A stretch of 17,097 bases of DNA, from assembly GCA_041746635.1 (NCBI GenBank), contig JBGTGQ010000031.1:1-17097 (forward strand), written 5' to 3'. Within the stretch, counting starts at the first letter, position 1. Each line of letters starts with the position of its first letter. The translations under genes were made by a program, and so were the position numbers. Below are positions 1 to 7,107 of the stretch, piece by piece. Below the pieces are notes generated by a model. It saw only the letters and a list, made by a program, of their open reading frames with translations, did no database searches and was not told the DNA's origin. The stretch is from CAMASH01 sp041746635 (GTDB taxonomy: Bacteria > Verrucomicrobiota > Verrucomicrobiia > Chthoniobacterales > Terrimicrobiaceae).

Positions 1-1
1 C

Positions 2-118
2 GAGATGCTTCATCGGGAGTCGCCAATGACGCTGCGTTGGATTGCCACGACCTTGGAGATGGGTTCGCGGGAGTACCTTTCGCATCTGCTGTACCTGCGA
101 CGAAGGAGTATACCATGA
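2..118 (+). pseudogene. C-terminal end of a RAYT/IS200-like transposase (cut by window edge)
   Basis: The frame starting at base 2 is open from the window edge to a TGA at 116-118 and gives 38 residues, including MTLRWIATTLEMGSREYLSH. This resembles the C-terminal helix-turn-helix tail (LKWIAxRLxMG, then an aromatic residue and a final basic stretch) found in REP-associated tyrosine transposases and related Y1 transposases of environmental bacteria. The catalytic HUH/Tyr domain would lie upstream, outside the window, so I cannot say whether the gene is intact. It may be a complete gene cut only by the window edge. Family assignment rests on a short tail and is moderate. The hairpin just downstream at 144-169 fits the end of such an element. 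Confidence 0.5.
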
Positions 119-143
119 TAACACGGTCTGACCCCTCGCCTTG

Positions 144-169
144 TTCTGCTCCTTTTTCTTCGAGCAGAA
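144..169. repeat. Perfect 8-bp inverted repeat 3' of the RAYT-like tail
   Basis: TTCTGCTC at 144-151 pairs perfectly with GAGCAGAA at 162-169 around a 10-base pyrimidine-rich loop. It lies 26 bases after the transposase stop, following GGTCTGACCCC at 125-135. A palindrome beside a RAYT gene fits a REP-like element end. It also fits a hairpin at the 3' end of the transcript, but no T tract follows on the plus strand, so an intrinsic terminator is less likely. Confidence 0.5.
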
Positions 170-329
170 CTCCAGTTATGTTACGTCCACTTTTTTGGGG
201 GTCCGGCCAGGGAGCCATTCAGCCGCGGGCCTTGCTCTGCAAAAGGGATTTTTTATTTCGCGCAGGGCGCGGAGTTTGGTTTCCAGGCTGGTGAGTGTTT
301 CGCGGAAGGCGGCCCGGTCTGGGATGTGA
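170..329. other. Gene-poor spacer between the RAYT-like tail and the squalene/phytoene synthase
   Basis: No convincing gene is seen. On the minus strand an open frame (176-400, TTG start) runs through here and encodes a helix-like stretch (AAFRETLTSLETKLRALRE), but it begins inside the synthase gene, has no ribosome binding site and matches no family I know. It may be a decayed coding remnant or chance. Together with 119-169 this makes about 210 bases without a gene, the longest such stretch in the window. Confidence 0.4.
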
Positions 330-1142
330 TTATCTGCGAATGACGGATTGGCCGAGGAGGAGGACTTTTTGCCAGAGGGGAACGCGGTAGCGTTTTTCAA
401 AGACGCGGAAATGGTCGGCGGTCATGCGGTGGAGAAGTTTTTCGTAGATGGCGCGCATGGCTTCAGCGGGGATGAGGGCACGGGCATCGGCGTGGGGAAA
501 CGACTCTCTTGCTTGCTGGAAGAGGGCGCGGGCGCGGGTGGCCTCGTAATCCATGAGGCCGGGGAAGTCGCCGTCGGGTTGGCGGGCGAGGAGGCTGGCT
601 TCGCTTACTTGGAAGCGGCGTAGATCCTGGCGGGGAAGGTAGATGCGGCCAAGCGCTGCATCCTCAGCGACGTCGCGGAGGATGTTGGTGAGCTGGAGGG
701 CGTGACCGAGGTGTTCGGCGTAGGTGGCACTGGTGGGGTCGGTGCAGCCAAATATTCGGATGCTGACGAGCCCGACGGCGCAGGCGACGCGCCAGCAGTA
801 AGTGCGCAGGTCGTCGTAGGTGGCGTAGCATTGCGGTTCGATGTCCATCTCGACGCCGAGGATGATCTCGTGGAGGAGGCGGGGGTCGAGCTGGCGGCGG
901 CGGATGAGCGAGGCGAGCGCCGGGGGAAGATCGGTGCCGGTGGCGAGGGCGTTTTTCCAATCGCCCAAGAGGCGGATTTTTTCGGTAGAAGGGAGGGCGG
1001 GGTCGTCCGCGATGTCGTCCACCACACGGCAATAGGCGTAAAAGGTCAAAGCGTCCTTGCGGCGGTCGCGGGGGAGGGTGCGGAGAGCGAAGGCAAGGTT
1101 GGATTTTTTTGCGCCGGCGGGGTCGGCGAGTTGCAGGGACAT
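330..1142 (-). CDS. Squalene/phytoene synthase family protein (HpnD/CrtB-like)
   Basis: This 270-residue protein is a head-to-head prenyl synthase, the family that condenses two FPP or GGPP molecules to presqualene diphosphate, squalene or phytoene. The first aspartate-rich motif DDIADD lies at about residues 42-47, and the second (NILRDVAED, then GRIYLP) at about 153-170. YxxCRVVDDIAD is preceded by a KKSNLAFALRTLP segment. The length matches HpnD and CrtB proteins (about 270-300). I favour a presqualene-diphosphate synthase (HpnD-like) because of the AVGLVSIRIFG and HALQLTNILRD patterns, but product specificity cannot be read from sequence alone, and no hpnC or hpnE partner is in view. The start is an ATG at 1142. 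It is the last gene of a minus-strand block, 148 bases after the ABC-like gene, and the gap is filled by an inverted repeat. Confidence 0.88.
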   Translation of the reverse strand: MSLQLADPAGAKKSNLAFALRTLPRDRRKDALTFYAYCRVVDDIADDPALPSTEKIRLLGDWKNALATGTDLPPALASLIRRRQLDPRLLHEIILGVEMDIEPQCYATYDDLRTYCWRVACAVGLVSIRIFGCTDPTSATYAEHLGHALQLTNILRDVAEDAALGRIYLPRQDLRRFQVSEASLLARQPDGDFPGLMDYEATRARALFQQARESFPHADARALIPAEAMRAIYEKLLHRMTADHFRVFEKRYRVPLWQKVLLLGQSVIRR

Positions 1143-1167
1143 ATCGCTATTTCAGAAGAAGATTATT

Positions 1168-1266
1168 TGAACCGCGGAGACACGGAGACGCAGAGAGTTG
1201 GAAGGTAAGGCCAATATCATGGCCTAGTCACGTTTCCGCTCTGTGCCTCTGAGTCTCAGTGGTTCA
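1168..1266. repeat. Intergenic inverted repeat i (GGAGAC-type units)
   Basis: The left arm (1168-1195) and right arm (1239-1266) are complementary at 22 of 28 positions by hand count. The left arm holds 8-base near-repeats (GGAGACAC, GGAGACGC). The centre has a small GGCC...GGCC palindrome at 1209-1224. It lies 24 bases after the stop of the ABC-like gene (read on the minus strand) and ends 25 bases before the start of the synthase gene. Read from the ABC gene, the first arm starts TGAACCAC, the same as repeat ii. Transcribed RNA would fold into a long hairpin. Confidence 0.85.
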
Positions 1267-1290
1267 GTTTTCATTGTCCATTGGTGCTGT

Positions 1291-1965
1291 TCAGGTGTGG
1301 ATGTCTTCGGTGATCTGGCCTTCGCGCATTGCGATGAGGCGGTCGGCGTGGGGGGCAAGTTCTTCTTTTTCGCCGGCCCACAGAACGCAGAGTCCGGTCT
1401 GGCGGGTGGCGTGGCGCAGTAGCGGAAGAAGTCCGGCGGCACCGCGCGGGGAGATGGCGATGAGGATACCGGGGCGGTGGACGAGGGCGCGGGCGAGGCA
1501 GGCCCGGCGTTGATCGAAGGGATCGAGGCGTCCGACGAGGGTGCATTCGTGGGAGGCTATGCCACAGAAGTCGAGAACTTCCATGGTGCGGAGGCGGGCG
1601 GCCGGGGCGTCGCCGCCGCAGATGCGGAAGAGGGGCATGGCGACATTTTCAGCCACGGAGAAGGAGGGGAGGAGGCAGGGCTGGTCGAAAAGAAACCCGA
1701 AGGCTTCGTTGCGGAGCTGGCGGGCTTCGTCGGCGGGTAGGCCAAGGGCGGCGTGTTCCTGAAGGTGGATTTGGCCGGAGTCCGGTGGCTCGAGCAGACC
1801 GAGTATGTTGAGGAGGAGCCCCTTGCCGCAGCCGTCGGGGCCGTGGAAGCCCGTGAGGGTGCCGGGGGCGAAAGTGGTGGTGATGTTGTGGACCTGCGAC
1901 GAGGTGCGTTCGTTCCAATGGGGACGCACACAGGTGAGGGATTTGCAGGTAAGGGCGGGGGACAT
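1291..1965 (-). CDS. LolD-like ABC ATP-binding subunit with degenerate catalytic motifs
   Basis: The 224-residue protein has the size and layout of a LolD/MacB-type ABC ATPase (LLNILGLLEPPDSGQI, LLPSFSVAENVAMPL, ADRLIAMREGQI). Nearly every catalytic motif is altered. Walker A is GPDGCGKG (42-49), keeping Lys48 but with Gly in place of Ser/Thr. The Q-loop position is Asp94 (FLFDQ). The signature LSGGQ is LDPFD (147-151). Walker B and the catalytic Glu read LIAISP (168-173), with neither Asp nor Glu. No His is present in the H-loop region (about 192-205). ATP hydrolysis is therefore unlikely, though the frame is intact and the fold looks preserved. It starts with ATG 24 bases after the stop of the membrane-protein gene, so the two are probably co-transcribed and may act together. 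Function unknown. Confidence 0.8.
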   Translation of the reverse strand: MSPALTCKSLTCVRPHWNERTSSQVHNITTTFAPGTLTGFHGPDGCGKGLLLNILGLLEPPDSGQIHLQEHAALGLPADEARQLRNEAFGFLFDQPCLLPSFSVAENVAMPLFRICGGDAPAARLRTMEVLDFCGIASHECTLVGRLDPFDQRRACLARALVHRPGILIAISPRGAAGLLPLLRHATRQTGLCVLWAGEKEELAPHADRLIAMREGQITEDIHT

Positions 1966-1989
1966 GCGGAGGTTGAGGGTTGAGAGGAT

Positions 1990-3150
1990 TTAGAAGACGA
2001 AGTCACGGGTGCCCGGTTCGCAGCTTTTATAAAAACAGACCCAGATGGCGAGGGTCCAGCCGCCGATAATGGCGGTGAAGACTTGCAGGACAATGGTGGC
2101 GACGGGGAGCCAGGCGGTTTCTTCGAGCCAGAAAGAGGTGGCCATACGGGCGGTGGCAAGCAGGAGAAAAATGGTGCCAGCGGCGGCGAAAAGGATGAGG
2201 CAGGAAAGACCATGGCAGCGGAGAAATGCGGCGTGGGCGGTGATGGCACCGCGCAGGGAATCGTTGTGGAGGGTAAGGCGGATCTGCACGCTGGCGAGGG
2301 CGAGGATGGCGGCGGTAAACGCGGGCAGGGCGAAGGTGTCGAAGAGCGGCAGGATTTTCCAGTCGCCAGGTTCGCCGGCGAACCAAGCCTCCAAGAGGAG
2401 TGGCAGGTGGATGAGCACAAGCGTGGCGGTCACGATGACAAGGGCCCATTTGAGCACGAATCCCAAACGGCGCACGGCAAAATGCAGCAGGCGCGCAGGA
2501 GTGAATTGCAGGCCGCGCATCCAGCCGTAGGCGGTGAGGAGGAGAAAGACCTGCAGGCAGGTGCCAAGGAGGTATTCGAAAACAAAGGAGAGGGCGTTGA
2601 TGAGGGTGGAGATGAAAAGCAGTTCGCGGAGGGGGAAATGGGTGGCGAGCTCGGGGAGAAAAAGAAGAGGAAGGGGTTTCAGCACGGCACAGAGAGCGCA
2701 GAGAATGATGGCGGCGAAAAGGAACCATCCCGCCGAACCGAGGCGACGGCAGAGGGCGCGGCGAAATTCCGAGGCGAATCTGCGATAATTGATGAGGAAA
2801 AGAAATCCGGCGGGCACGGAGAGAGGAAAGGTGGGGACTAGGCAATTGAGCACACCGGAGAGCATTTCCAAAGCCGGGAACAGGGCAGTAGGCAGGGAGG
2901 GAGAGAAGGAGGAAAAGGGAGGGATTTGCCATGTCGGCTGGCGGTCCATGCGCCAGAGGAGGAGGAGAAAGTCGGCCAGTTGGAAGAGTCCGTAGGCGAG
3001 GGCGAAGGCGGCGGGGATTTTCCACAGAACGGGGTGGCGGCTGGCGCAGCGGGCGCCGTTGAGATAAGCAAGGCGGACTCGCGGGGTGGCGAGCGCGATG
3101 ATCCAGACGGCTGCGAGCGGCAGGCCAAACCAGAAAATTTGCGAAGACAC
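1990..3150 (-). CDS. Polytopic membrane protein of unknown function
   Basis: A 386-residue protein with about nine or ten hydrophobic segments, for example near residues 5-22, 44-66, 138-158, 190-208, 228-252, 266-290, 308-333 and 345-370. Short loops are rich in Arg and Trp. I see no motif that names a family, and it does not look like an FtsX/LolC permease, since no large periplasmic domain is evident. The start is a GTG at 3150 with no clear ribosome binding site. It lies directly upstream of the degenerate ABC subunit, which suggests a two-component membrane complex (inference). It is divergent from pgsA, with 65 bases between the starts. Confidence 0.75.
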   Translation of the reverse strand: MSSQIFWFGLPLAAVWIIALATPRVRLAYLNGARCASRHPVLWKIPAAFALAYGLFQLADFLLLLWRMDRQPTWQIPPFSSFSPSLPTALFPALEMLSGVLNCLVPTFPLSVPAGFLFLINYRRFASEFRRALCRRLGSAGWFLFAAIILCALCAVLKPLPLLFLPELATHFPLRELLFISTLINALSFVFEYLLGTCLQVFLLLTAYGWMRGLQFTPARLLHFAVRRLGFVLKWALVIVTATLVLIHLPLLLEAWFAGEPGDWKILPLFDTFALPAFTAAILALASVQIRLTLHNDSLRGAITAHAAFLRCHGLSCLILFAAAGTIFLLLATARMATSFWLEETAWLPVATIVLQVFTAIIGGWTLAIWVCFYKSCEPGTRDFVF

Positions 3151-3215
3151 ACCGACAGTGACGCAGAAATTTTCTCTGGGAACGAGCCCTTCCCGCGCGC
3201 AATGTCAACTTTGTC

Positions 3216-3794
3216 ATGACCCTGGCCAACAAGATCACCCTCGCACGCATCCTGCTCATTCCGGTGTTCGTGCTTTTTGCCGTTTATTACGGAAAGAGCG
3301 TGGAATTGGGTGCGCCGGTAGCATGGCAGCGCTGGACGGCGATTATTGTCTTTATCGTGGCGGCGGGGACGGACGGGGTGGATGGCTGGGTGGCGAGGCG
3401 GTTTAAACAGCGGAGCCCGCTGGGGGCGGTGCTGGATCCGATTGCGGACAAGGGGTTGCTATTGGCGGCGATCATCACTTTGAGCCTGAGCAAATGGACG
3501 TATGCTTTTCCGCTGTGGTTTCCCGTGCTGGTGATTGCCCGCGATGCGGTGATCGTGACAGGCTGTCTGGTGGTGAAACATCTCAACGGCAACCTGGAGG
3601 TGAAACCGAGCTTGATCGGCAAGGCGGCCACGGCGTTTCAGATGATTGCCATCGCGTGGGTGATGCTGCAATTGCCGAATCATTTGTATTCGGTCTATGC
3701 CGCGGGTGTGTTTACCTTGGTGAGTGGTGTGGGATATGTGCTGGATGGCATCGATCAGGTACGGCACCACGACACGCCGCATCACCACTCTTAA
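3216..3794 (+). CDS. pgsA: CDP-diacylglycerol-glycerol-3-phosphate 3-phosphatidyltransferase
   Basis: PgsA transfers the phosphatidyl group of CDP-diacylglycerol to glycerol 3-phosphate in the inner membrane, the committed step towards phosphatidylglycerol and cardiolipin. The 192-residue protein begins MTLANKITLARILLIPVFV, as typical PgsA proteins do. It carries the full CDP-alcohol phosphotransferase motif with Asp53, Asp56-Gly57, Ala60-Arg61, Gly70, Asp74 and Asp78. Several hydrophobic segments follow, and the length is normal for the family. The C-terminus is His-rich (HHDTPHHHS), which is unusual but harmless-looking. The ATG at 3216 is chosen because the upstream in-frame context offers no better start. 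No strong ribosome binding site is visible. der follows on the same strand after 145 bases containing inverted repeat ii. Confidence 0.93.
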   Translation: MTLANKITLARILLIPVFVLFAVYYGKSVELGAPVAWQRWTAIIVFIVAAGTDGVDGWVARRFKQRSPLGAVLDPIADKGLLLAAIITLSLSKWTYAFPLWFPVLVIARDAVIVTGCLVVKHLNGNLEVKPSLIGKAATAFQMIAIAWVMLQLPNHLYSVYAAGVFTLVSGVGYVLDGIDQVRHHDTPHHHS

Positions 3795-3816
3795 CTCAAA
3801 AGGCGCTTAAGAATGA

Positions 3817-3913
3817 ACCACCAAGACACCAAGACACCAAGTCAGGCGAAGGAAGCAGAATGAAGAACAAAAAAATTCCCATTCCCTCTTTGTGTCCTTG
3901 GCGCCTTGGTGGT
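3817..3913. repeat. Intergenic inverted repeat ii (ACCAAGAC-type units)
   Basis: The left arm (3817-3841) consists of tandem 8-base units ACCAAGAC. The right arm (3888-3913) is the near-complement (CCTTGGCGCCTTGGTGGT at its outer part) with one single-base gap. The spacer is about 46 bases. The repeat starts 22 bases after the pgsA stop and ends 26 bases before the der ATG. Including three upstream bases, the first arm reads TGAACCAC, the same opening as repeat i read from its upstream gene. Confidence 0.87.
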
Positions 3914-3939
3914 GAAAATCAGTTTCGGAATTAATCATC

Positions 3940-5292
3940 ATGCGCAGCGTAGCCATCGTCGGCCGACCCAATGTCGGCAAATCCGCCCTTTTCAACCGGC
4001 TGGCCGGGAAGAAGATTTCCATCGTTCACGATCAGCCCGGCGTGACGCGGGATCGAATCACGGCGGTTTGTAAACTGGGAAGCTCGCCGTTTGAGATCGT
4101 AGACACGGGTGGCATCGGCGCGGAACCCGATCCGGATTTTGCGGAGGACACGCAAGAGGCGGCGGAGATCGCCATCGAAAGCGCGGATGTGTTGCTTTTC
4201 ATTGTGGACGGCCAGGAGGGCGCGATGCCGCTGGATCGTGATCTGGCCCGGAAGATGCGCGGGGCGGGGAGGCCGGTGATCTTGGTGGTGAACAAAGTGG
4301 ACACCGATGGACACGAGGATTTCGTGACGGATTTTGCGCGGATGGGATTCGAGCGGACCCTGGGCGTGAGTGCGGCGCACGGGCGTGGGGTGGAGGAATT
4401 GGTCATTGAGATCGATAAACTGCTGCCCACCGCGCAGGAGACGGAGGCGATGCTGCCCGCGCCGAAGCTGGCGTTTGTGGGCCGTCCGAATGTGGGAAAA
4501 TCATCGTTGGTCAATGCCATCCTCAATGATCGCCGGGCCATCGTGAGTGACATTGCCGGCACGACGCGCGATGCGCTGGATGTGGCTTACGAGCTGGAGG
4601 GGAAACGGTTTGTGCTCTGCGACACAGCCGGAATCCGCCATCGTTCGAGCCACGATTCTTCGGTGGAGGTTTTCAGTGTGATGCGTTCGGAGCAAACGAT
4701 CGAGCGGGCCGACCTTTGTATTCTGGTGATTGACGCGACGGTCGGTGTGACGGTGCAGGATAAAAAAATTGCCGGCCTGATTCAGGAAGCGCACAAGGCG
4801 GCGCTGATTGTTTTGAACAAGTGGGATTTGGTGGCGGAGGAGGGACGGTCCGATTCTTCCTTGTTAAAAGAACATGTCGAACGCTTGCAGGGGGATTTGT
4901 TTTTTCTGAACTACGCGCCGGTGGTCGTGCTCTCGGCCAAGACGGGCGAAAATGTGAAGCGGCTTTTCACCCAGGTGGAAAAAATCCGCCAGCATGCCAC
5001 CCGCCGGACCGGGACGGGAGAATTGAACCGGCTGCTGCGCGCGGCGATGGAACGTCAGGCTCCGCCCAGCCGCGGCAACAAGCGATTCAAGTTGCTCTAC
5101 GTGACCCAGCTCGTGCCGAAAGAACCGTCGCCCTTTCAGCCGCCGCATTTCTTGCTGTTCGTCAACGATCCGCGTCTGTTGCCGGACAGTTATTTTACCT
5201 ACCTCTGCGCGCGTCTGCGGGAGAAGTGGGAATTTCCCGGACTGCCGATTCTGTTCAAGAAGCGGGGCCGGGAGCAAAAGGAAGCCGGTTAG
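3940..5292 (+). CDS. der: Ribosome-assembly GTPase Der (EngA)
   Basis: Der is an essential tandem-domain GTPase needed for maturation of the 50S ribosomal subunit. Two G domains are evident. The first has GRPNVGKS at 8-15, GVTRDR at 34-39, DTGG at 55-58 and NKVD at 118-121. The second has GRPNVGKS at 181-188, AGTTRD at 206-211, DTAG at 228-231, NKWD at 293-296 and SAK at 332-334. A KH-like C-terminal domain (about 352-440) ends with the usual PGLPILFKKR. The length of 450 is normal. Start ATG at 3940. The 3' end overlaps the stop of the convergent GYF_2 gene by 4 bases, so there is no room for a separate terminator. Confidence 0.97.
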   Translation: MRSVAIVGRPNVGKSALFNRLAGKKISIVHDQPGVTRDRITAVCKLGSSPFEIVDTGGIGAEPDPDFAEDTQEAAEIAIESADVLLFIVDGQEGAMPLDRDLARKMRGAGRPVILVVNKVDTDGHEDFVTDFARMGFERTLGVSAAHGRGVEELVIEIDKLLPTAQETEAMLPAPKLAFVGRPNVGKSSLVNAILNDRRAIVSDIAGTTRDALDVAYELEGKRFVLCDTAGIRHRSSHDSSVEVFSVMRSEQTIERADLCILVIDATVGVTVQDKKIAGLIQEAHKAALIVLNKWDLVAEEGRSDSSLLKEHVERLQGDLFFLNYAPVVVLSAKTGENVKRLFTQVEKIRQHATRRTGTGELNRLLRAAMERQAPPSRGNKRFKLLYVTQLVPKEPSPFQPPHFLLFVNDPRLLPDSYFTYLCARLREKWEFPGLPILFKKRGREQKEAG

Positions 5293-5903
5293 CCGGAGAT
5301 GCCCTGGGTGGCGGCGCTGGCTGCGACCTGCATCACCGCGCTGACGATGCCAAAGCCAATGGAGATCACAATAACGATGATCGACACGAGCACGGCATGG
5401 GGCTGCGGTTTGAAGTAACCGGATTTGTTCCGATAGTGCATGAAGAGCGGGTAAAGCAGACCGCCGCAGCAGATGAATCCGAGAATGAAAAGGGCCGGGT
5501 GGATTTTACTGTAGTCCGATTCGGAAAGCTTACCCTCGGCCACAGCCTTGCGGGCTTCAAAGAACTCCATGCAGTTGAGCACGATGAGGGCGATATAAAC
5601 CAGAAGACCCGCGCAGGGGATCAAAATGGCGATGAAGCCCCAGCAAAGAAAGTCGCCGTAGTCGGGTTTCAGTTGGCCGGGGGAAAGAGCCGGAACGCCG
5701 GGAAGCGGCGAGTCCGTCACGAGGGAAGCCGGTCCCGTGACTCCGGTGCCGCCGAGCACAGTCGAGAGTTTCACCCAGTTGGGAGAGCCCTGTTCCCAGA
5801 CCATCGAGTCCCCCGTAAGCTGACCTGCGGCGTAGAGACTTTCGATTTCGGAAAACTCCACCGGCCCGGTCTGCTGTCCATCTTTCGCGTAGAACCATTT
5901 CAT
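5289..5903 (-). CDS. GYF_2 (DUF4339) domain membrane protein
   Basis: This 204-residue protein begins with a GYF_2-type domain (residues 2-46: WFYAKDGQQTGPV, then VWEQGSPNWVKL), a module thought to bind proline-rich peptides. A Pro/Gly-rich linker (50-80) follows, then three hydrophobic segments at about 85-112, 135-156 and 170-197. The order of a cytoplasmic GYF_2 head and membrane tail is common in proteins of unknown function from PVC and related bacteria. It starts with ATG at 5903, 44 bases after the DUF2752 gene, and may be the last gene of block C. Its stop (TAA, 5289-5291) overlaps the der stop on the opposite strand. Specific role unknown. Confidence 0.82.
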   Translation of the reverse strand: MKWFYAKDGQQTGPVEFSEIESLYAAGQLTGDSMVWEQGSPNWVKLSTVLGGTGVTGPASLVTDSPLPGVPALSPGQLKPDYGDFLCWGFIAILIPCAGLLVYIALIVLNCMEFFEARKAVAEGKLSESDYSKIHPALFILGFICCGGLLYPLFMHYRNKSGYFKPQPHAVLVSIIVIVISIGFGIVSAVMQVAASAATQGISG

Positions 5904-5947
5904 GATTGTTGGGCTCTAGCGTTTCCGCCGGGGAAGTCGAGCGCAAA

Positions 5948-6445
5948 TCACCGCGCCGGCGCACGAAGGTCGTCGTGCAGGGAACGGGCGATGGGGTTAT
6001 TCAGATCAAGCAGTTCGCTTTTGCCGCCGCGCAAGGCTCCCCACAGGTGGGGAAACCACCAGAAGAAAAGTGCCAGGAGGAGAAGAGGAATCCAAGGACG
6101 GGCGCGTCGGAAAAATTCCGACCAGTTGGTGGCAGGCCTTCCGCGGGCGGCTTCCCAGCCGAAAATGGCGCCTGCGGCCAGCAGGGCGGCGACGGCGATG
6201 AGGGAAAGGGGATTCAAATGGAACGCGCGTTGGACGTCGCCGTGCAGGAGGGCGCTGGCCGCCCGGGTTCCGCCGCACAGCGGGCAGGGAAGGCCGGTCA
6301 TTTTGTGGAAAACGCAGCCGGGGAAATCGAAGGAGCTTTTTTGCAGGGGAGGGAAAATGGCCAGTGCACCCAGTAGCAAAAGAATGGCGGCGGCGGCGGC
6401 GGCGCGCAGCTTTCGTTGGTGGGGAAAGAGGGGCGGTGGCTTCAT
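5948..6445 (-). CDS. DUF2752 family membrane protein
   Basis: A 165-residue protein with three or so membrane segments. The DUF2752 hallmark CVFHKMTGLPCPLCGGTRA, followed by an LNPL motif, lies near the first third. The paired Cys residues of TGLPCPLCGG suggest metal or thiol chemistry, but the family function is unknown. A longer in-frame reading up to 6565 exists. I place the start at ATG 6445 (MKPPPLFPHQ) because this ATG overlaps the rsmI stop as ATGA, the same coupling seen elsewhere in the block, and because the longer N-terminus is an Arg/Pro-rich shadow of rsmI. Confidence 0.82.
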   Translation of the reverse strand: MKPPPLFPHQRKLRAAAAAAILLLLGALAIFPPLQKSSFDFPGCVFHKMTGLPCPLCGGTRAASALLHGDVQRAFHLNPLSLIAVAALLAAGAIFGWEAARGRPATNWSEFFRRARPWIPLLLLALFFWWFPHLWGALRGGKSELLDLNNPIARSLHDDLRAPAR

Positions 6446-7101
6446 TGCGCAATGATCAGGGTGATTTCGCCCTTGGGCGGACGTTCCTGATAATGGGCCA
6501 GCAACTCCCCGGCGGGGCCGCGACGGTATTCCTCGAATTTTTTCGTCAGTTCGCGGGCCACGCAAATCATGGCCCCGGGCGCTAGCTCGTGCAGAATGGC
6601 AAGGGATTTGAACAGGCGGTGAGGGGACTCGAAGTACACGCTAGTTTCCTTTCGAGCCAGCGCGCGCGAGATCTCCGCGTGGCGTTGTCCGCTTTTGACG
6701 GGCAGAAATCCTCCGAAGTAAAATGTGCTGGCGGGCAGGCCGGAGCCGACCAGCGCGGTGAGCACGGCGCTGGGTCCGGGCAGGACGGTGACGGGCAGGT
6801 CGCGTTCGCGGCAGGCGCGGATGAGACGAAAACCGGGATCGGAAATACCGGGCATGCCGGCATCGGTGATGAGGGCGACGGATTTTCCCTGGGCGATTTC
6901 CTCAACCAGCGTGGAAGAACGAAATGCCTCATTGTGTTCGTGGAGGCTGATCATGGGCTTTTTGATGCCGAGGTGATGCAGCAGCATGCCGGAGTGGCGG
7001 GTATCTTCGGCCGCGATCAAGTCCGCGCCGCGCAGAGCCTCCACAGCCCGCAGGGTGATATCCTGCAAATTCCCAATGGGCGTCGGGACGACGGTGAGCA
7101 A
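6442..7101 (-). CDS. rsmI: 16S rRNA (cytidine-1402-2'-O)-methyltransferase RsmI
   Basis: RsmI methylates the 2'-OH of C1402 in the decoding centre of 16S rRNA using S-adenosylmethionine. Family motifs are all present: PTPIGNLQDIT (6-16), AEDTRHS (31-37), DAGMPGISDPG (80-90), LPGPSA (107-112), YFESPHR and ELTKKFEE. At 219 residues it lacks the C-terminal extension of the roughly 286-residue E. coli protein, as many short RsmI proteins do. The only usable start is TTG at 7101, because an in-frame stop (the lptE stop codon) lies three codons upstream. This suggests translation by reinitiation after lptE. Confidence 0.93.
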   Translation of the reverse strand: MLTVVPTPIGNLQDITLRAVEALRGADLIAAEDTRHSGMLLHHLGIKKPMISLHEHNEAFRSSTLVEEIAQGKSVALITDAGMPGISDPGFRLIRACRERDLPVTVLPGPSAVLTALVGSGLPASTFYFGGFLPVKSGQRHAEISRALARKETSVYFESPHRLFKSLAILHELAPGAMICVARELTKKFEEYRRGPAGELLAHYQERPPKGEITLIIAQ

Positions 7102-7107
7102 GGCGGG

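Noticed and set aside
176..400. Minus-strand 74-codon open frame overlapping the 3' end of the synthase gene
   Set aside because: TTG start inside another gene, no ribosome binding site, no family match; the helix-like middle is not enough to call a gene.
2083..2841. Long plus-strand open frame opposite the membrane-protein gene
   Set aside because: Its product is a low-complexity Gly/Glu/Lys-rich string, while the minus strand encodes clear transmembrane segments; it is an antisense shadow of GC-rich codons.
3203..3208. Perfect TTGACA on the minus strand upstream of the membrane-protein gene
   Set aside because: No acceptable -10 hexamer lies 16-18 bases downstream, so I do not call a promoter.
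4821..6455. 544-codon plus-strand open frame running through der, the GYF_2 gene and the DUF2752 gene
   Set aside because: It crosses three genes on both strands in the wrong frames and has no family motif; shadow.
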